Translations under genes and position numbers: made by a program
Shown here: in pieces, positions 27,369 to 37,862 of the stretch
Numbering within the stretch: position 1 is the first letter of the stretch
Layout: every line of letters begins with the position of its first letter
The notes under the pieces: model-generated
What the model saw: only the letters and a program-made list of their open reading frames with translations
The model's database searches: none
Told to the model about the DNA's origin: nothing
Assembly (NCBI RefSeq): GCF_018598175.1
Contig: NZ_JAHESE010000001.1
Span: forward strand, 124,001-188,000
Length of the DNA stretch: 64,000 bases
Source of the DNA: Dawidia cretensis
GTDB lineage: Bacteria; Bacteroidota; Bacteroidia; Cytophagales; Cyclobacteriaceae
Direction: 5' to 3'

Positions 27369-28325
27369 ATGGAGCCGGAAATAGCCAGACGTCAATCCTC
27401 ACCGTTAACCACCATCCTCCTCGTGTTGGTTTCCGTATTTCTGGGTTTTCAGATCGTCGGACCGCTGATCGGCTTTTTTGTGGCCATGCCATTTTATCCC
27501 GGCAGCTTTCTGGAAATGACCCAAGCTCTGCAAAACCCGGTCGGACACCCAGAAATGAAAGTGCCACTGTTTATTATGCAGGGCTGTGCTACGTTTTTTG
27601 GGCTCATTGTTATTCCCGTCATATTGATCCGCATTTTACGAAGCCGACAGTACGCTGCCGGGCTCTTCAACGGCGCGATCTTTCCGCAAACTGCGTTGAT
27701 CACGATTGCTTTAGTCTTTGTTTTCACCGGTGTGAATTCCATTTTCATCGAATGGAACCAGAACATTAGCTTTCCCGGAAGCTTTGGAGAGACGCTCAAG
27801 GCGCTGGAAGACAAGCTGCGCGAGCAGACGGAATTCTTAACAAAGTTTGACTCCGTCTGGCAACTGATATTGGCGGTAGTCGTGGTGTCCATTCTGCCCG
27901 GGATTGGTGAGGAACTGGTGTTCCGCGGTATCATCCAACGGGAGTTCTACCGGGCCACGCGCAATATTCACGTCTCTGTATGGATTTCCGCTGCGATCTT
28001 TAGCGCCATACACATGCAGTTTTTTGGGTTTATACCCCGCATGCTGCTGGGCGCGCTGTTTGGCTATCTCTATTACTGGTCAGGCAGCCTGACCATGTCT
28101 ATGCTCGCCCATTTGTTCAACAACGGCATGATGGTCGTGGCGTTGTATTTTTATCAGCAAGGCGCCCTGGATATCGACGTCGAAAGTACCGAAGCGGCCC
28201 CCTGGCACATCGTTGCAATCAGCACCGCCGCGACGGGCATGCTCGGCTTTTTATTTTGGAAGTTCTACCGCGAGCGGGGCCTGGGGCAGGCACGTCCGGA
28301 AGATGATCCTGCCACCTCGCTCTAA
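27369..28325 (+). CDS. CPBP/CAAX-like intramembrane metalloprotease
   Basis: A 318-aa polytopic membrane protein with about eight helices. The CPBP motif EELVFRG (the Glu-Glu-x3-Arg signature) is followed by the histidine segments FSAIHMQFFGFIPRM and LAHLFNNGMM that complete the active site. Members cleave membrane proteins or confer bacteriocin self-immunity. The substrate here is unknown. The next gene, cdsA, starts 48 bases on, so the two may be cotranscribed. Confidence 0.9.
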   Translation: MEPEIARRQSSPLTTILLVLVSVFLGFQIVGPLIGFFVAMPFYPGSFLEMTQALQNPVGHPEMKVPLFIMQGCATFFGLIVIPVILIRILRSRQYAAGLFNGAIFPQTALITIALVFVFTGVNSIFIEWNQNISFPGSFGETLKALEDKLREQTEFLTKFDSVWQLILAVVVVSILPGIGEELVFRGIIQREFYRATRNIHVSVWISAAIFSAIHMQFFGFIPRMLLGALFGYLYYWSGSLTMSMLAHLFNNGMMVVALYFYQQGALDIDVESTEAAPWHIVAISTAATGMLGFLFWKFYRERGLGQARPEDDPATSL

Positions 28326-28373
28326 AGTTCCCAGGAATTTGCACTTTTGCAATCGATCTAACCACACCGCTGC

Positions 28374-29198
28374 GTGACCATATCCAAGTATAGTAACCTT
28401 ACACAACGAATCATCACTGGCTTGCTGGGCTCTGGCGGTATTATCGCCGCCGTATGGTATAGCGAGTGGACCTACTTTGCCGTGTTTTTCATCATCTGTC
28501 TTTTCTCGCTGCTGGAGTTCTACAAGCTTGCCGGTCTCGACGGACTCGCCCCGCAAAAAACCTTTGGCACCTTGTGCGGCATTCTCATTTTTGTGCTGTC
28601 GTTCTTTATTGAAAAGAATCTCCTCTCTCCGCGATACTACTTTCTCATCTTTCCGCTCATCTCGTGTGTATACATGATCAAGCTTTACAAGAAGTTTGAG
28701 CGCAAGCCTTTCACGAATATCGCCTTTACTTTTCTCGGTATTTTTTACGTGGCCGTACCGTTCACTCTCCTCAACATCGCGGTGTTGCAAGACAACGGGT
28801 ATAATTTTGAGATCATCCTAGGTTGCCTGTTCATCTTGTGGGCAAGCGACACCGGTGCTTACTTTGCCGGGACGTTCTTTGGTAAGCGTAAATTGTTCGA
28901 GCGCATCTCGCCTAAAAAGTCGTGGGAAGGTTTCTTTGGCGGCGCGGCTCTCGCCATGGTCTTTGCCTTCATCATGTCGCAGTATCTGCACACACTTACT
29001 TTTACGCAGTGGATGGTCGTCGGTGTCATCATTGTTATAGGAGGTACCTTTGGTGACCTGGTCGAGTCGCTGCTGAAACGCAGCATCGAGATCAAGGACT
29101 CGGGCAGTACTTTGCCGGGGCACGGCGGCTTCCTCGACCGCTTCGATGGCTTGCTGATCTCCGCTCCTTTTATTGTGGCTTACCTCGAGGTATTTTGA
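28374..29198 (+). CDS. cdsA: phosphatidate cytidylyltransferase
   Basis: CdsA makes CDP-diacylglycerol from phosphatidic acid and CTP, the branch point to all phospholipids. The 274-aa protein has about eight helices and the C-terminal signature: FGDLVESLLKRSIEIKDSG, then LPGHGGFLDRFDGL. An Asp-containing WASDTGAYFAGTFFGKRKL segment and SPKKSWEG also match the family. The start is GTG at 28374. Its TGA overlaps the TTG start of the next gene. Confidence 0.95.
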   Translation: MTISKYSNLTQRIITGLLGSGGIIAAVWYSEWTYFAVFFIICLFSLLEFYKLAGLDGLAPQKTFGTLCGILIFVLSFFIEKNLLSPRYYFLIFPLISCVYMIKLYKKFERKPFTNIAFTFLGIFYVAVPFTLLNIAVLQDNGYNFEIILGCLFILWASDTGAYFAGTFFGKRKLFERISPKKSWEGFFGGAALAMVFAFIMSQYLHTLTFTQWMVVGVIIVIGGTFGDLVESLLKRSIEIKDSGSTLPGHGGFLDRFDGLLISAPFIVAYLEVF

Positions 29199-29821
29199 AA
29201 GCGCTAATAGAAGTACATTACCTTCCGTCGGTTGCTTACTTCGCAGCGCTCGCACATGCGAAGAGTATCGTACTCGAACGACACGAACATTATGTTAAAC
29301 AAACCTACCGGAACCGTTGTCATGTTAACACGTCGCAAGGAGTGGCGACATTGATCGTACCCGTTACTACCAAACACAACAAAACACTTATTACCGACAT
29401 ACGGATAGACTACAGTCAGAAGTGGGTCAACAATCATTGGCGAACCATCCAGTCGGCTTATGGCAAGGCGCCTTTTTTTGAGCATTATGCAGATGATCTT
29501 GAAAAGGTACTTTACAGCAAACAAGAATTTTTATATGATCTGAACGTTCGTTTTCTGTCATTGTGTCTGAAATGGCTTAAATGGGGAATTCCTGTCACGG
29601 AAAGTCTGTCGTATGAAACAACGACCCAATTCGACACAACTGACTTACGTTCACAGATTAGCAGCAAGAAACAGGATAATTTGTCCAACTTTTTTCGTCC
29701 GAGTTCCTATACGCAAGTATTTGGCAATGCGTTTGTAGAGAACATGAGTCTTGTCGACCTAATCTTTTGTGAAGGGCCCGAAGCAGGTAGACGTGTTCAG
29801 GCTTCCGCAATGCGGAAATGA
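29195..29821 (+). CDS. WbqC-like family protein
   Basis: The 208-aa protein has the WbqC pattern: an N-terminal IEVHYLPSVAYFAAL, HEHYVKQTYRNRCHV, VNNHWRTIQSAYGKAPFF and FLSLCLKWLKWG. In the family this protein occurs in O-antigen clusters and widely as a single gene in Bacteroidetes. A catalytic role is not established. The start is TTG overlapping the cdsA stop (TTGA), which matches where homologues begin and implies translational coupling. The stretch looks more AT-rich than its neighbours. Confidence 0.82.
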   Translation: MKALIEVHYLPSVAYFAALAHAKSIVLERHEHYVKQTYRNRCHVNTSQGVATLIVPVTTKHNKTLITDIRIDYSQKWVNNHWRTIQSAYGKAPFFEHYADDLEKVLYSKQEFLYDLNVRFLSLCLKWLKWGIPVTESLSYETTTQFDTTDLRSQISSKKQDNLSNFFRPSSYTQVFGNAFVENMSLVDLIFCEGPEAGRRVQASAMRK

Positions 29822-29934
29822 ACAAATCTGATTTCCCCGGTGTTTCTTACACAGTATTAATTCTTCACAATCCGAATGGTGTTGAACTCGCAAAAAACTT
29901 TACATTTACACTAATCATCATTGACTTTCTCTCT

Positions 29935-32487
29935 ATGGAGGCTAAATTTTCCAACCGCGTTAAAGAAGTGATTTCACTGAGCCGGGAAGAAGCATTGCGT
30001 TTAGGGCATGACTACATAGGTACTGAACATCTTATTCTGGGTATGATCCGCGAAGGCGAAGGCGTAGCGGTAGGCGTACTGAAGAAGCTGGGTGTACCGA
30101 TGGATGAGCTCCGAAACGAGATTGAAAAAATTTCCAAAGGCACAGCAACGCACCAGATCAAAAACCTGGCAAACATCCCCCTCACAAAGGCGTCAGAAAA
30201 AGTGCTCAAGATCACGTACCTCGAAGCTAAAATCTTCAAGGCTCAACTGATCGGTACCGAGCATCTCCTGCTGTCGATCCTGCGTGACCATGATAACCTG
30301 GGGACCCAGATCTTAAATAAGTTTGACGTAAACTACGAGACTGTAAAAGAAATGCTGGAGTACCAAAACGAAGGTCCGATGGCTTCACAAGACACGGACG
30401 ATCCGGATGACGATTCATCCAAAATCTTTGGCGGTGGCAGCCAAGGCGCCGCTGGCAAAGAGAAAAAAGGAACCGAGAAATCTCGCACGCCTGTACTCGA
30501 CAACTTCGGCCGTGACCTCACCCGTCTGGCAGAAGATAACAAACTCGATCCTATCGTAGGCCGCGAGAAAGAGATCGAGCGTGTGGCACAGATCCTCTCG
30601 CGTCGAAAGAAAAACAATCCGATCCTGATCGGTGAGCCCGGCGTGGGTAAGACGGCGATTGCCGAAGGCCTCGCGCTGCGCATCATCCAGAAGAAGGTAT
30701 CACGTGTGCTGTTTGGCAAACGTGTTGTAACCCTCGACCTGGCATCGCTGGTGGCTGGTACCAAATACCGCGGCCAGTTTGAAGAACGTATGAAAGCCGT
30801 CATGAACGAGCTGGAGAAATCACCCGACGTGATCCTCTTCATTGACGAGCTGCACACCATTGTGGGTGCTGGTGGCGCATCTGGTTCGCTGGATGCTTCC
30901 AACATGTTTAAACCCGCCCTGGCCCGTGGTGAGATCCAATGCATTGGCGCAACAACCCTGGACGAGTACCGTCAGTACATCGAAAAGGATGGAGCCCTGG
31001 CGCGCCGCTTCCAGATGGTTATGGTCGACTCTACTTCGATAGAGGAAACCATCCAGATCCTCGATAACATCAAGGAGAAATACGAAGAACATCACCACGT
31101 AATCTATACCAAAGAGGCGATCGATGCCTGCGTAAAACTTTCCGACCGCTACATCAGCGACCGGTACCTGCCGGACAAAGCGATCGACGTACTCGACGAA
31201 GCCGGTGCCCGTGTGCACATCAACAACATTCACGTGCCGGAAGACATCGTGAAGTTTGAAGAGGCTATCGAAGATGTTAAGAAAGAAAAGAACCGCGTCG
31301 TAAAAAGCCAGAAGTACGAAGAAGCCGCCCAATTGCGCGACCGCGAGAAGAAGCTGATCGAACAGCTCGATATCGCCAAAGCAAAGTGGGAAGAGAAGAC
31401 CCGTACTGAAAAATATACGGTAAACGAAGACAACGTGGCCGACGTGATTGCCATGATGACCGGCATTCCCACGAAGCGTATCGCTCAGAAAGAAAGCAAC
31501 AAGTTGCTGAACATGGGCGAAGAGCTGGCTGGCAAAGTGATCGGTCAGGAAGAGGCTATCCGGAAGCTCGTAAAAGCCATTCAACGCACACGCGTAGGCT
31601 TGAAAGATCCGAAGAAGCCGATTGGCTCTTTTATCTTCCTGGGTCCTACCGGTGTTGGTAAAACCGAGCTTGCCAAAGTGCTGGCAACATACCTCTTCGA
31701 TAAGGACGACGCCCTGGTGCGGATCGACATGAGTGAGTATATGGAGAAATTCTCTGTATCACGCCTTGTGGGCGCCCCTCCCGGCTACGTAGGCTACGAA
31801 GAAGGTGGCCAGCTGACGGAGAAAGTACGCCGCAAGCCTTACTCTGTCATATTGCTGGACGAGATCGAAAAAGCTCACCCGGATGTATTCAACATCCTGC
31901 TGCAAGTACTCGACGATGGTATCCTGACCGATGGTCTGGGCCGTCGTGTAGACTTCCGCAATACCATCATCATCATGACCTCCAACATCGGTGTGCGTGA
32001 CCTGAAGGATTTCGGAACCGGCATCGGCTTCTCGACTGCTGCCAAACGTGAAAGCGAAGAGGAGCACATGAAGTTGACGATTGCCAACGCGTTGAAACGT
32101 GCTTTCAGCCCTGAGTTCCTCAACCGTCTGGACGACGTGATTGTGTTCAACACGCTGCAACGCGAGCACATCCACAAGATCATCGACCTTACGCTGGCGA
32201 AGCTGTTCAACCGCATCACCCAGCTGGGTTATAACGTTGAGCTGAGCGATAAAGCCAAGGACTTCCTGGCGGAGAAAGGCTACGACCAACAATTCGGCGC
32301 CCGTCCCCTGAACCGAGCGATCCAGAAATACCTGGAAGACCCGGTAGCCGAGGAAATCCTCAAAGGCGAAGTCGAAGAAGGTGGTACGATCATGGCCGAT
32401 TACGATGGCAAAGGCGATCTGCTTACCATCAAAGTGAAGAAGACAAAATCTTCCTCTTCGAAAGAGAAAAAAGAAAAAGAAGAATAA
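29935..32487 (+). CDS. clpC: ClpC-type AAA+ unfoldase
   Basis: ClpC unfolds proteins and feeds them to ClpP. The 850-aa protein has two Clp_N repeats (about residues 1-145), AAA domain 1 with Walker [10 protein letters not shown], a middle domain with a UVR-like [18 protein letters not shown] motif, AAA domain 2 with GPTGVGKTE, and the C-terminal D2-small domain. A Lys/Ser/Glu-rich tail ends it. The frame is open to 29818, but the ATG at 29935 gives the family N-terminus ([12 protein letters not shown]). A TACATTTA element at 29901 with a TTG upstream may be its promoter, with rather short spacing. Two terminator hairpins follow it. Confidence 0.95.
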   Translation: MEAKFSNRVKEVISLSREEALRLGHDYIGTEHLILGMIREGEGVAVGVLKKLGVPMDELRNEIEKISKGTATHQIKNLANIPLTKASEKVLKITYLEAKIFKAQLIGTEHLLLSILRDHDNLGTQILNKFDVNYETVKEMLEYQNEGPMASQDTDDPDDDSSKIFGGGSQGAAGKEKKGTEKSRTPVLDNFGRDLTRLAEDNKLDPIVGREKEIERVAQILSRRKKNNPILIGEPGVGKTAIAEGLALRIIQKKVSRVLFGKRVVTLDLASLVAGTKYRGQFEERMKAVMNELEKSPDVILFIDELHTIVGAGGASGSLDASNMFKPALARGEIQCIGATTLDEYRQYIEKDGALARRFQMVMVDSTSIEETIQILDNIKEKYEEHHHVIYTKEAIDACVKLSDRYISDRYLPDKAIDVLDEAGARVHINNIHVPEDIVKFEEAIEDVKKEKNRVVKSQKYEEAAQLRDREKKLIEQLDIAKAKWEEKTRTEKYTVNEDNVADVIAMMTGIPTKRIAQKESNKLLNMGEELAGKVIGQEEAIRKLVKAIQRTRVGLKDPKKPIGSFIFLGPTGVGKTELAKVLATYLFDKDDALVRIDMSEYMEKFSVSRLVGAPPGYVGYEEGGQLTEKVRRKPYSVILLDEIEKAHPDVFNILLQVLDDGILTDGLGRRVDFRNTIIIMTSNIGVRDLKDFGTGIGFSTAAKRESEEEHMKLTIANALKRAFSPEFLNRLDDVIVFNTLQREHIHKIIDLTLAKLFNRITQLGYNVELSDKAKDFLAEKGYDQQFGARPLNRAIQKYLEDPVAEEILKGEVEEGGTIMADYDGKGDLLTIKVKKTKSSSSKEKKEKEE

Positions 32488-32490
32488 GCA

Positions 32491-32522
32491 AAAGAAAAGG
32501 GGCGTCGAGCCCCTTTCTTTTT
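32491..32522 (+). terminator. intrinsic terminator after clpC
   Basis: A GGGGC/GCCCC stem with loop GTCGA is extended by AAAGAAA pairing with TTTCTTT (one bulged A). A T-rich run follows. It lies immediately after the clpC stop. Confidence 0.85.
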
Positions 32523-32532
32523 ATAGTTCTAC

Positions 32533-32564
32533 AAAGGGCAGTTCGTGGAGGACTACCCTTTTTT
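32533..32564. terminator. second hairpin between convergent clpC and ppc
   Basis: AAAGGGCAGT (32533-32542) pairs with ACTACCCTTT (32552-32561) with one mismatch. A T-run lies to the right (plus strand) and a shorter TTTGT lies on the other side. It probably backs up clpC termination and may also end ppc. Confidence 0.6.
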
Positions 32565-32565
32565 A

Positions 32566-35130
32566 TTAAGCCGAGTTACGGGCGGCGTTGATGATGCCGA
32601 ACATGCAGCGTAGTACCAGTTTCCGTAGGTGTTTTTCAAACGGTTTGTCACGATCTTCGAGGTCGCGCAGGTTCTGCAATGCGTATTGCTGAACCGTTAT
32701 CAACGGAAGGACAATACGCTCGCGTAGTTTTACCGAGTCGCGGTTTACGGGTGTGTTCTCCATCAGCTCCGTCAGGCCTGACACTTCCAGGATCATTTCG
32801 CGCGAGAGCTTATACTCGTTGTGCATTTTCTTCCAAAATTCACCAAAGTCTTTGTCCTTCGCCAGGTAGGCCGTGGCTGGGTAATAAGATTTGGTAAGTG
32901 ACATCATGCTGTTGCTTAACAGCGTGCGGAAGAACAACGATTCTTTAAAAAGGATCTTCAATTCGCGCAGTTTGCCTTGCGACTTGAGTTCGCGTATAGC
33001 GGCACCGACACCGTAGAATCCCGGGATGTTCTGTTTCATCTGCGCCCACGAGCTTACAAATGGAATGGCGCGCAGGTCTTCAAACTTCAAGCTACCGGAG
33101 TTACGCTTCACGGGGCGCGAACCAATATTGGTATCGCCAAAGTATACCAGCGGCGTGATCTTCTCCAGGTATGGCACAAACTTGGGGTGCTGTTTCAGCT
33201 CCCGGTAGGCCTGGTGACCTTCGTCTGCGAGCGAGTCGAGCAATGCTTTCTCTTTCTCTTGCAGCGGATCCAGTGTTTGGAAGACCGAATTCTCTATACC
33301 GGCCGACAGCAGTTGTTCCAGGTTGTATCGGCACGAAACCGCTTTGCCAAAGTTCGAGCTGATGGTCTGTCCTTGTATGGTAATCTGTACTTCTTTGTCT
33401 TCAATAGTATCGCCCAAAGAAGCATAGAAGTCGTGGGTATTGCCACCACCGCGTGCCGGGGGACCGCCACGTCCGTCGAAGAACACCGCGATAAATCCTT
33501 CCTCACGTGCAATGCGGGTCAGGTTTTCTTTTGCTTTGAAGATAGACCAGTTGGCGCGTAAGTAGCCACCGTCTTTCGTACCGTCGGAGAAGCCGAGCAT
33601 GATGGTCTGCTTCTTGCCGCGGCGCTCCAGGTGCTCGCGGTATTCCGGTATACTGTACAACGTCTTCATGACGGACTCGCAGTTGGCCAGGTCTTCGATC
33701 GTCTCGAAGAGCGGCACAATGTCCAGCGTTAATTCTTCTTCTTTGCCGAGTATTAGCTTCGCCAGCTGATAGACGCGGATAACGTCCAGTGCTGATTGAC
33801 AGTTGCTGATTACATAGCGGTGGCATCCTTCTACACCGTTCTGCTCTTGTATTTGGCCGATCACGCTAATGCTTTCGATCAGTTCGGTTACAAAGTCATC
33901 GTCGAATTTGAGTGACGCCGGTTTGAAGTTGAGCGAGAGGATCGTATCGATCTTCTCACGCTCGCTCAGCTTATCAAAGTTCTTGAGCTTCTTATTCTTC
34001 GACTGCAGCTTGGCCAGACAGGCTTCCCACACCTGGGCGTGTTTGCGGCTGTCCTGACGGATGTCCATGCTGGCAAAGTAAAAACCGAAGATCTTTACTT
34101 TCAGAATAAAGGAGTCGAGCAGTTCCAGGAACAGGCCGCGATGATCGTTGATCAATACCTCGCGTGCTTCAAACAGATCGTTCAACAGCTCGTCGGGGTG
34201 ATGATAGATCTCGCCATAGCCGTTGCCATAGGCAATGGGGTATACTTTACTTTCAGCACGGGCAATGATATGGTCTACACCTTTGAAGGTGAGACGGCGT
34301 TTCAGCCAACGCAGGTCGCGGTGGTAACACTTCAAGAGCGTTTCTTGCAAGTGCTGCGCAACCTGAATGGTCGTTTCGTGTGTAACAAACGGGTTGCCAT
34401 CGCGGTCGCCACCGGGCCAGAAGCCGATCTTGATCAGGTCGAAGTTATTCCACTCTTCCAGCTTTACACTCAGACCCGTCATTATCTTATGGACGATGCC
34501 GGGGATTACCGGATAGAATACATTTTCCAGGAACCAGGACAAGCTGGCGGCCTCGTCGAACGGCGTAGGCTTTTCTTTATTAATAAAGGCGGTCTTGCCC
34601 AGTTGCCGCAGCAACAGGTTGATGTCTTCCAAACGGTTCTCGCGAATGGCGAGCTCCAGGTCGTTGATGATGGCCAGTACACTGCCGGGATAGAACTGGG
34701 TAGGGTGCGCTGTCAGCACCACACGCACGCTGAAGTCTTCCAGCTTTTGGCGCAACGCCTCCTCGACACCTTCTGACTGCGCCCGCAACATCAAGGCTGA
34801 GAGCGTACCCTTGCCATGCAGGTCGTTTATCTCGTCAAAGGCGGCATCTTCGATCGAGTCGAACAATACCACCTGACGCTCTACGTATTGAATCAGGTTG
34901 AACAGCAGGTTGAACTGCTCTTCGCGCGAGGCCTGAGGTGTAAAGTCTGCAAAGAACTTCTTAATGATTGAAAGGGGGTCCTTGCCCTTTTCGAATCCAG
35001 TTTCACAGGCTTGTTGCAACAGGGGGAGCAGTGTACCGGTCCGGTAAATGCCCGTGTAGGGAAGGTTAAGGAAAAGACTGTTGTACATGTGGTACCGTGT
35101 AGAAACAGTCTTATTGAACTCACTTGCCAT
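32566..35130 (-). CDS. ppc: phosphoenolpyruvate carboxylase
   Basis: PEPC makes oxaloacetate from PEP and bicarbonate to replenish the TCA cycle. The 854-aa protein holds the catalytic His142 in VLTAHPTQF, the GFWPGGDRDGNPFV motif, GFSDGTKDGGYLRANW, and the glycine-rich FFDGRGGPPARGGGN loop with its essential Arg. The C-terminus (IINAARNSA) deviates slightly from the common RNTG. A single gene, convergent with clpC, with a start at 35130 about 170 bases from the DUF1573 gene. Confidence 0.95.
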   Translation of the reverse strand: MASEFNKTVSTRYHMYNSLFLNLPYTGIYRTGTLLPLLQQACETGFEKGKDPLSIIKKFFADFTPQASREEQFNLLFNLIQYVERQVVLFDSIEDAAFDEINDLHGKGTLSALMLRAQSEGVEEALRQKLEDFSVRVVLTAHPTQFYPGSVLAIINDLELAIRENRLEDINLLLRQLGKTAFINKEKPTPFDEAASLSWFLENVFYPVIPGIVHKIMTGLSVKLEEWNNFDLIKIGFWPGGDRDGNPFVTHETTIQVAQHLQETLLKCYHRDLRWLKRRLTFKGVDHIIARAESKVYPIAYGNGYGEIYHHPDELLNDLFEAREVLINDHRGLFLELLDSFILKVKIFGFYFASMDIRQDSRKHAQVWEACLAKLQSKNKKLKNFDKLSEREKIDTILSLNFKPASLKFDDDFVTELIESISVIGQIQEQNGVEGCHRYVISNCQSALDVIRVYQLAKLILGKEEELTLDIVPLFETIEDLANCESVMKTLYSIPEYREHLERRGKKQTIMLGFSDGTKDGGYLRANWSIFKAKENLTRIAREEGFIAVFFDGRGGPPARGGGNTHDFYASLGDTIEDKEVQITIQGQTISSNFGKAVSCRYNLEQLLSAGIENSVFQTLDPLQEKEKALLDSLADEGHQAYRELKQHPKFVPYLEKITPLVYFGDTNIGSRPVKRNSGSLKFEDLRAIPFVSSWAQMKQNIPGFYGVGAAIRELKSQGKLRELKILFKESLFFRTLLSNSMMSLTKSYYPATAYLAKDKDFGEFWKKMHNEYKLSREMILEVSGLTELMENTPVNRDSVKLRERIVLPLITVQQYALQNLRDLEDRDKPFEKHLRKLVLRCMFGIINAARNSA

Positions 35131-35302
35131 TAGCTAGTTTTTGAACGCCAACAAAGTTATCAAATACTGCCGTGAGGGGGCTAGAGGGTCAATATATTGC
35201 AGATTTTCTTTCCGAAAACGTTTACGGAATAAGAAAGGGGGCAGAAAGCGAGGCACTCCTCCACTTCCTGCGCACCCTATTGGGTGGTTGCGGTTTAATG
35301 GT

Positions 35303-35713
35303 TTAATCGACCACTTCGCCTTTTATGGTCAACACTACCTCGCTTTGCTCCGTATTGGCAATGATGGTGACGGTCTTGTTAAAAACACCTTTGTTGGCGG
35401 CATTGTAGGTGGCCTTCACAAAACCTTCTCCGTTTACCGGAATCGGGTCTTTGGAGTACTCCGCTACGGTGCAACCGCAAGAGGCTTTTACGGAGGTGAT
35501 TACCAACGGCTCGCTTCCGGTATTGGTAAATGTAAAGGTGTGGTTGACCGGCTTGTTGACTTTGATCTTACCAAAGTTGAAGGTGGTGGCTACCCAGTTA
35601 AATGCAGGTGTTCCGAAAAAGTCGGTTACGCCTGTTACGTGCGCGGCACGGGTTTGGGTCAAAGCTGCCAGCGCGAAAAAAGCGCCGACCAGGATAAAAG
35701 CAGTTTTTCTCAT
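35303..35713 (-). CDS. DUF1573 secreted protein
   Basis: A 136-aa protein with a signal peptide (about residues 1-24) and one DUF1573 immunoglobulin-like domain. It shows the characteristic FNFGKIKVNKPVNHTFTFTN, then VITSVKASCGCTVAEYSKDP, then the GKAT-like VKATYNAANKGVFNKTVTI. DUF1573 proteins are abundant in Bacteroidetes and are periplasmic or surface-exposed; role unknown. A TACTTTTA -7-like element (35740-35747) with TTTG at 35765-35768 (17-base spacer) lies upstream on its strand. Confidence 0.85.
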   Translation of the reverse strand: MRKTAFILVGAFFALAALTQTRAAHVTGVTDFFGTPAFNWVATTFNFGKIKVNKPVNHTFTFTNTGSEPLVITSVKASCGCTVAEYSKDPIPVNGEGFVKATYNAANKGVFNKTVTIIANTEQSEVVLTIKGEVVD

Positions 35714-35873
35714 ACGTTGTAATGCGGTTTAAAAGTTTGTAAAAGTATTGCTGTTCGAACGATACAAAACTGCGCATACCGTTCGCGAAACGGTGTTAAA
35801 CGATGCCTAAAAAATGTTAATGACTTGTTAATCTAACAGCACCGGGGGAAACAATATCGTACCTTTCTGAACC

Positions 35874-37136
35874 GTGAGAAACTCGACCATACGCCTTATC
35901 GTCATTCTGGCCACGCTTTCGATCGTGGGCATTACGATCACGCAGATCTATTGGGTGCGCCGTGCCTTCAACCTGAAGGAAGCCGAGTTTGAGCGCTCGG
36001 TAACAACTGCCCTCTATAATGTCGCCCAGCAGGTATACGATATCAACAACACACCCGCGCCGGCGATCAACCCGGTGAAGCAACTCTCTTCCAACTATTT
36101 TGTCGTATCGGTCAACAATCAACTGGATGCACGTCTGCTGGAGTTCCTGCTACGCACGGAATTTGAGCGACGCAATATCATTATCGACTTTGAATATGGC
36201 GTCTATGATTGTTTGAGCGAATGTATGCTCTATGGAAATTATATACCGCTCAAGACTGCCAAGAGTAAAATTACTGACCGCAATTTACCCGAGTGGGCCA
36301 ACCACGGCTATTATTTCGGTGTGCAATTTCCTAACCGCGGCGCCCACCTGCTAAACCAAATGGGCATCTGGTCATTCTCCACCGCGGTGCTCCTGGTTGT
36401 GCTTATTTTCTTTAGCTATACTATTTTCATTATCCTCAAGCAAAAGCGGCTGTCAGAGATCCAGAAGGATTTTATCAATAATATGACGCACGAGTTTAAG
36501 ACACCGATCTCTACTATCGCGCTATCGACTCAAGTCTTAAAAGATCCTGGCATTGTACATCAGCCCGAGCGACTGCTGAACTATGCCTCGATCATCGAAA
36601 AAGAAAATCTGCGGCTCAAGCAACAAGTCGAGCGCGTGCTGCAAGTGGCCCGCCTGGACAAGGGCGACATCGCCCTACAGAAAGAAACGGTAAACGTGCA
36701 CCAGATCATCGGTGACGCCATCCACAATGCGTCGATGACCCTGCGCGAAAAGCAGGGCGCTGTCAGCACGGCGTTTCACGCCACCATTCATGAGCTACAG
36801 GCCGACCGCTTACACATTACGAACGTGCTGACCAACCTGCTGGACAATGCCATCAAGTATTGCCGCGATATACCGCTGATTACTGTTTCGACCACCGACT
36901 ATAACAAGGGTGTGTTGATCGAAGTCCAGGACAATGGTATCGGCATTGGGCATGAGAATCACAAGCGTGTATTTCAGAAATTTTACCGTGTTCCTACCGG
37001 CAATGTACACGACGTAAAGGGCTTTGGCTTAGGGTTAAGCTATGTGAAGACGATCGTTGAAGCCCATGATGGATATGTAACCCTGCACAGCGAGCTCGAC
37101 AAGGGCAGTGTATTCCGGGTGTTTATCCCTGCTTAA
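35874..37136 (+). CDS. sensor histidine kinase
   Basis: A 420-aa membrane kinase. An N-terminal helix (about 5-24) and a second one (about 165-188) flank a periplasmic sensor region of about 140 residues that I do not recognise. The HisKA dimer domain carries the phospho-acceptor His206 (NNMTHEFKTP). The HATPase domain has the N-box NLLDNAIKYC, the G1 box VQDNGIGIG and G2 GFGLGLSYVK. It starts with GTG at 35874. The cognate response regulator follows 24 bases later. The signal is unknown. Confidence 0.93.
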   Translation: MRNSTIRLIVILATLSIVGITITQIYWVRRAFNLKEAEFERSVTTALYNVAQQVYDINNTPAPAINPVKQLSSNYFVVSVNNQLDARLLEFLLRTEFERRNIIIDFEYGVYDCLSECMLYGNYIPLKTAKSKITDRNLPEWANHGYYFGVQFPNRGAHLLNQMGIWSFSTAVLLVVLIFFSYTIFIILKQKRLSEIQKDFINNMTHEFKTPISTIALSTQVLKDPGIVHQPERLLNYASIIEKENLRLKQQVERVLQVARLDKGDIALQKETVNVHQIIGDAIHNASMTLREKQGAVSTAFHATIHELQADRLHITNVLTNLLDNAIKYCRDIPLITVSTTDYNKGVLIEVQDNGIGIGHENHKRVFQKFYRVPTGNVHDVKGFGLGLSYVKTIVEAHDGYVTLHSELDKGSVFRVFIPA

Positions 37137-37160
37137 CCGAACGCCACCAAACCGTACTGC

Positions 37161-37853
37161 ATGATAGCCGAAAAGAAAATACTGCTTGTGGAAGACGATC
37201 CCAGTTTGGGCTTTGTCATCAAAGACAACCTGACAATGCGGGGGTATACTGTTACGCTGTGCACGGATGGTGAAGCCGGCGAGCGGTCCTTCCTGACAGG
37301 CAATTTTAATCTCTGCATTTTCGATGTCATGCTACCGAAGAAGGACGGCTTTGCGCTTGCCCGTACCGTGCGCGAAAGCGACAAGGAAATCCCCATTCTC
37401 TTCCTCACGGCCAAGTCGATGACCTTAGACAAGCTGACCGGCTTTCAAACCGGCGCCGACGATTATATCACCAAACCCTTCAACCTCGAAGAGTTACTGT
37501 ATCGCATGGAGGTATTCCTGCGCCGCACCAGCGAGCCTATGCCTGCCCCCGAGCGTACGTTCTCCCTGGGCCGGTATCATTTTGATTACACGACCTATAC
37601 GCTACGGCTACACGATACTGAAAAAACCCTGACACAGAAAGAGGCTGAAGTGTTACAGTTGCTGTATCAGCATCGCACGCGCGTGTTAAAACGCGAGGAG
37701 ATTTTAAAACATGTGTGGGGAGACGACGACTACTTTATGGGCCGCAGTATGGATGTGTTCATTTCCAAGCTACGCAAATACCTGAAAGAAGATCCCAGTG
37801 TTCGGATCGTAAACTATCATGGCGTGGGCTTTCGGTTGGAGTTTGAGCAATAG
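37161..37853 (+). CDS. OmpR-family response regulator
   Basis: A 230-aa DNA-binding regulator partnered with the preceding kinase. The receiver domain (about 5-120) has acidic residues Asp12/Asp13, phospho-acceptor Asp55 (IFDVMLPKKDG), the FLTAKS threonine and the YITKPF lysine. The C-terminal winged helix (about 135-228) has TQKEAEVLQLLYQHRTRVLKR and the wing FRLEFEQ. Target genes cannot be inferred; no operator is evident nearby. Confidence 0.94.
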   Translation: MIAEKKILLVEDDPSLGFVIKDNLTMRGYTVTLCTDGEAGERSFLTGNFNLCIFDVMLPKKDGFALARTVRESDKEIPILFLTAKSMTLDKLTGFQTGADDYITKPFNLEELLYRMEVFLRRTSEPMPAPERTFSLGRYHFDYTTYTLRLHDTEKTLTQKEAEVLQLLYQHRTRVLKREEILKHVWGDDDYFMGRSMDVFISKLRKYLKEDPSVRIVNYHGVGFRLEFEQ

Positions 37854-37862
37854 TCCAGGGTG

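Noticed and set aside
29818-29934. N-terminal extension of ClpC
   Set aside because: It lies in the promoter/leader region, and ClpC homologues begin at MEAKFS.
30820-31584. 254-codon frame antisense to clpC
   Set aside because: A shadow of clpC; no recognisable domain and no promoter.
34039-34776. 245-codon frame antisense to ppc
   Set aside because: A shadow of ppc with no motif.
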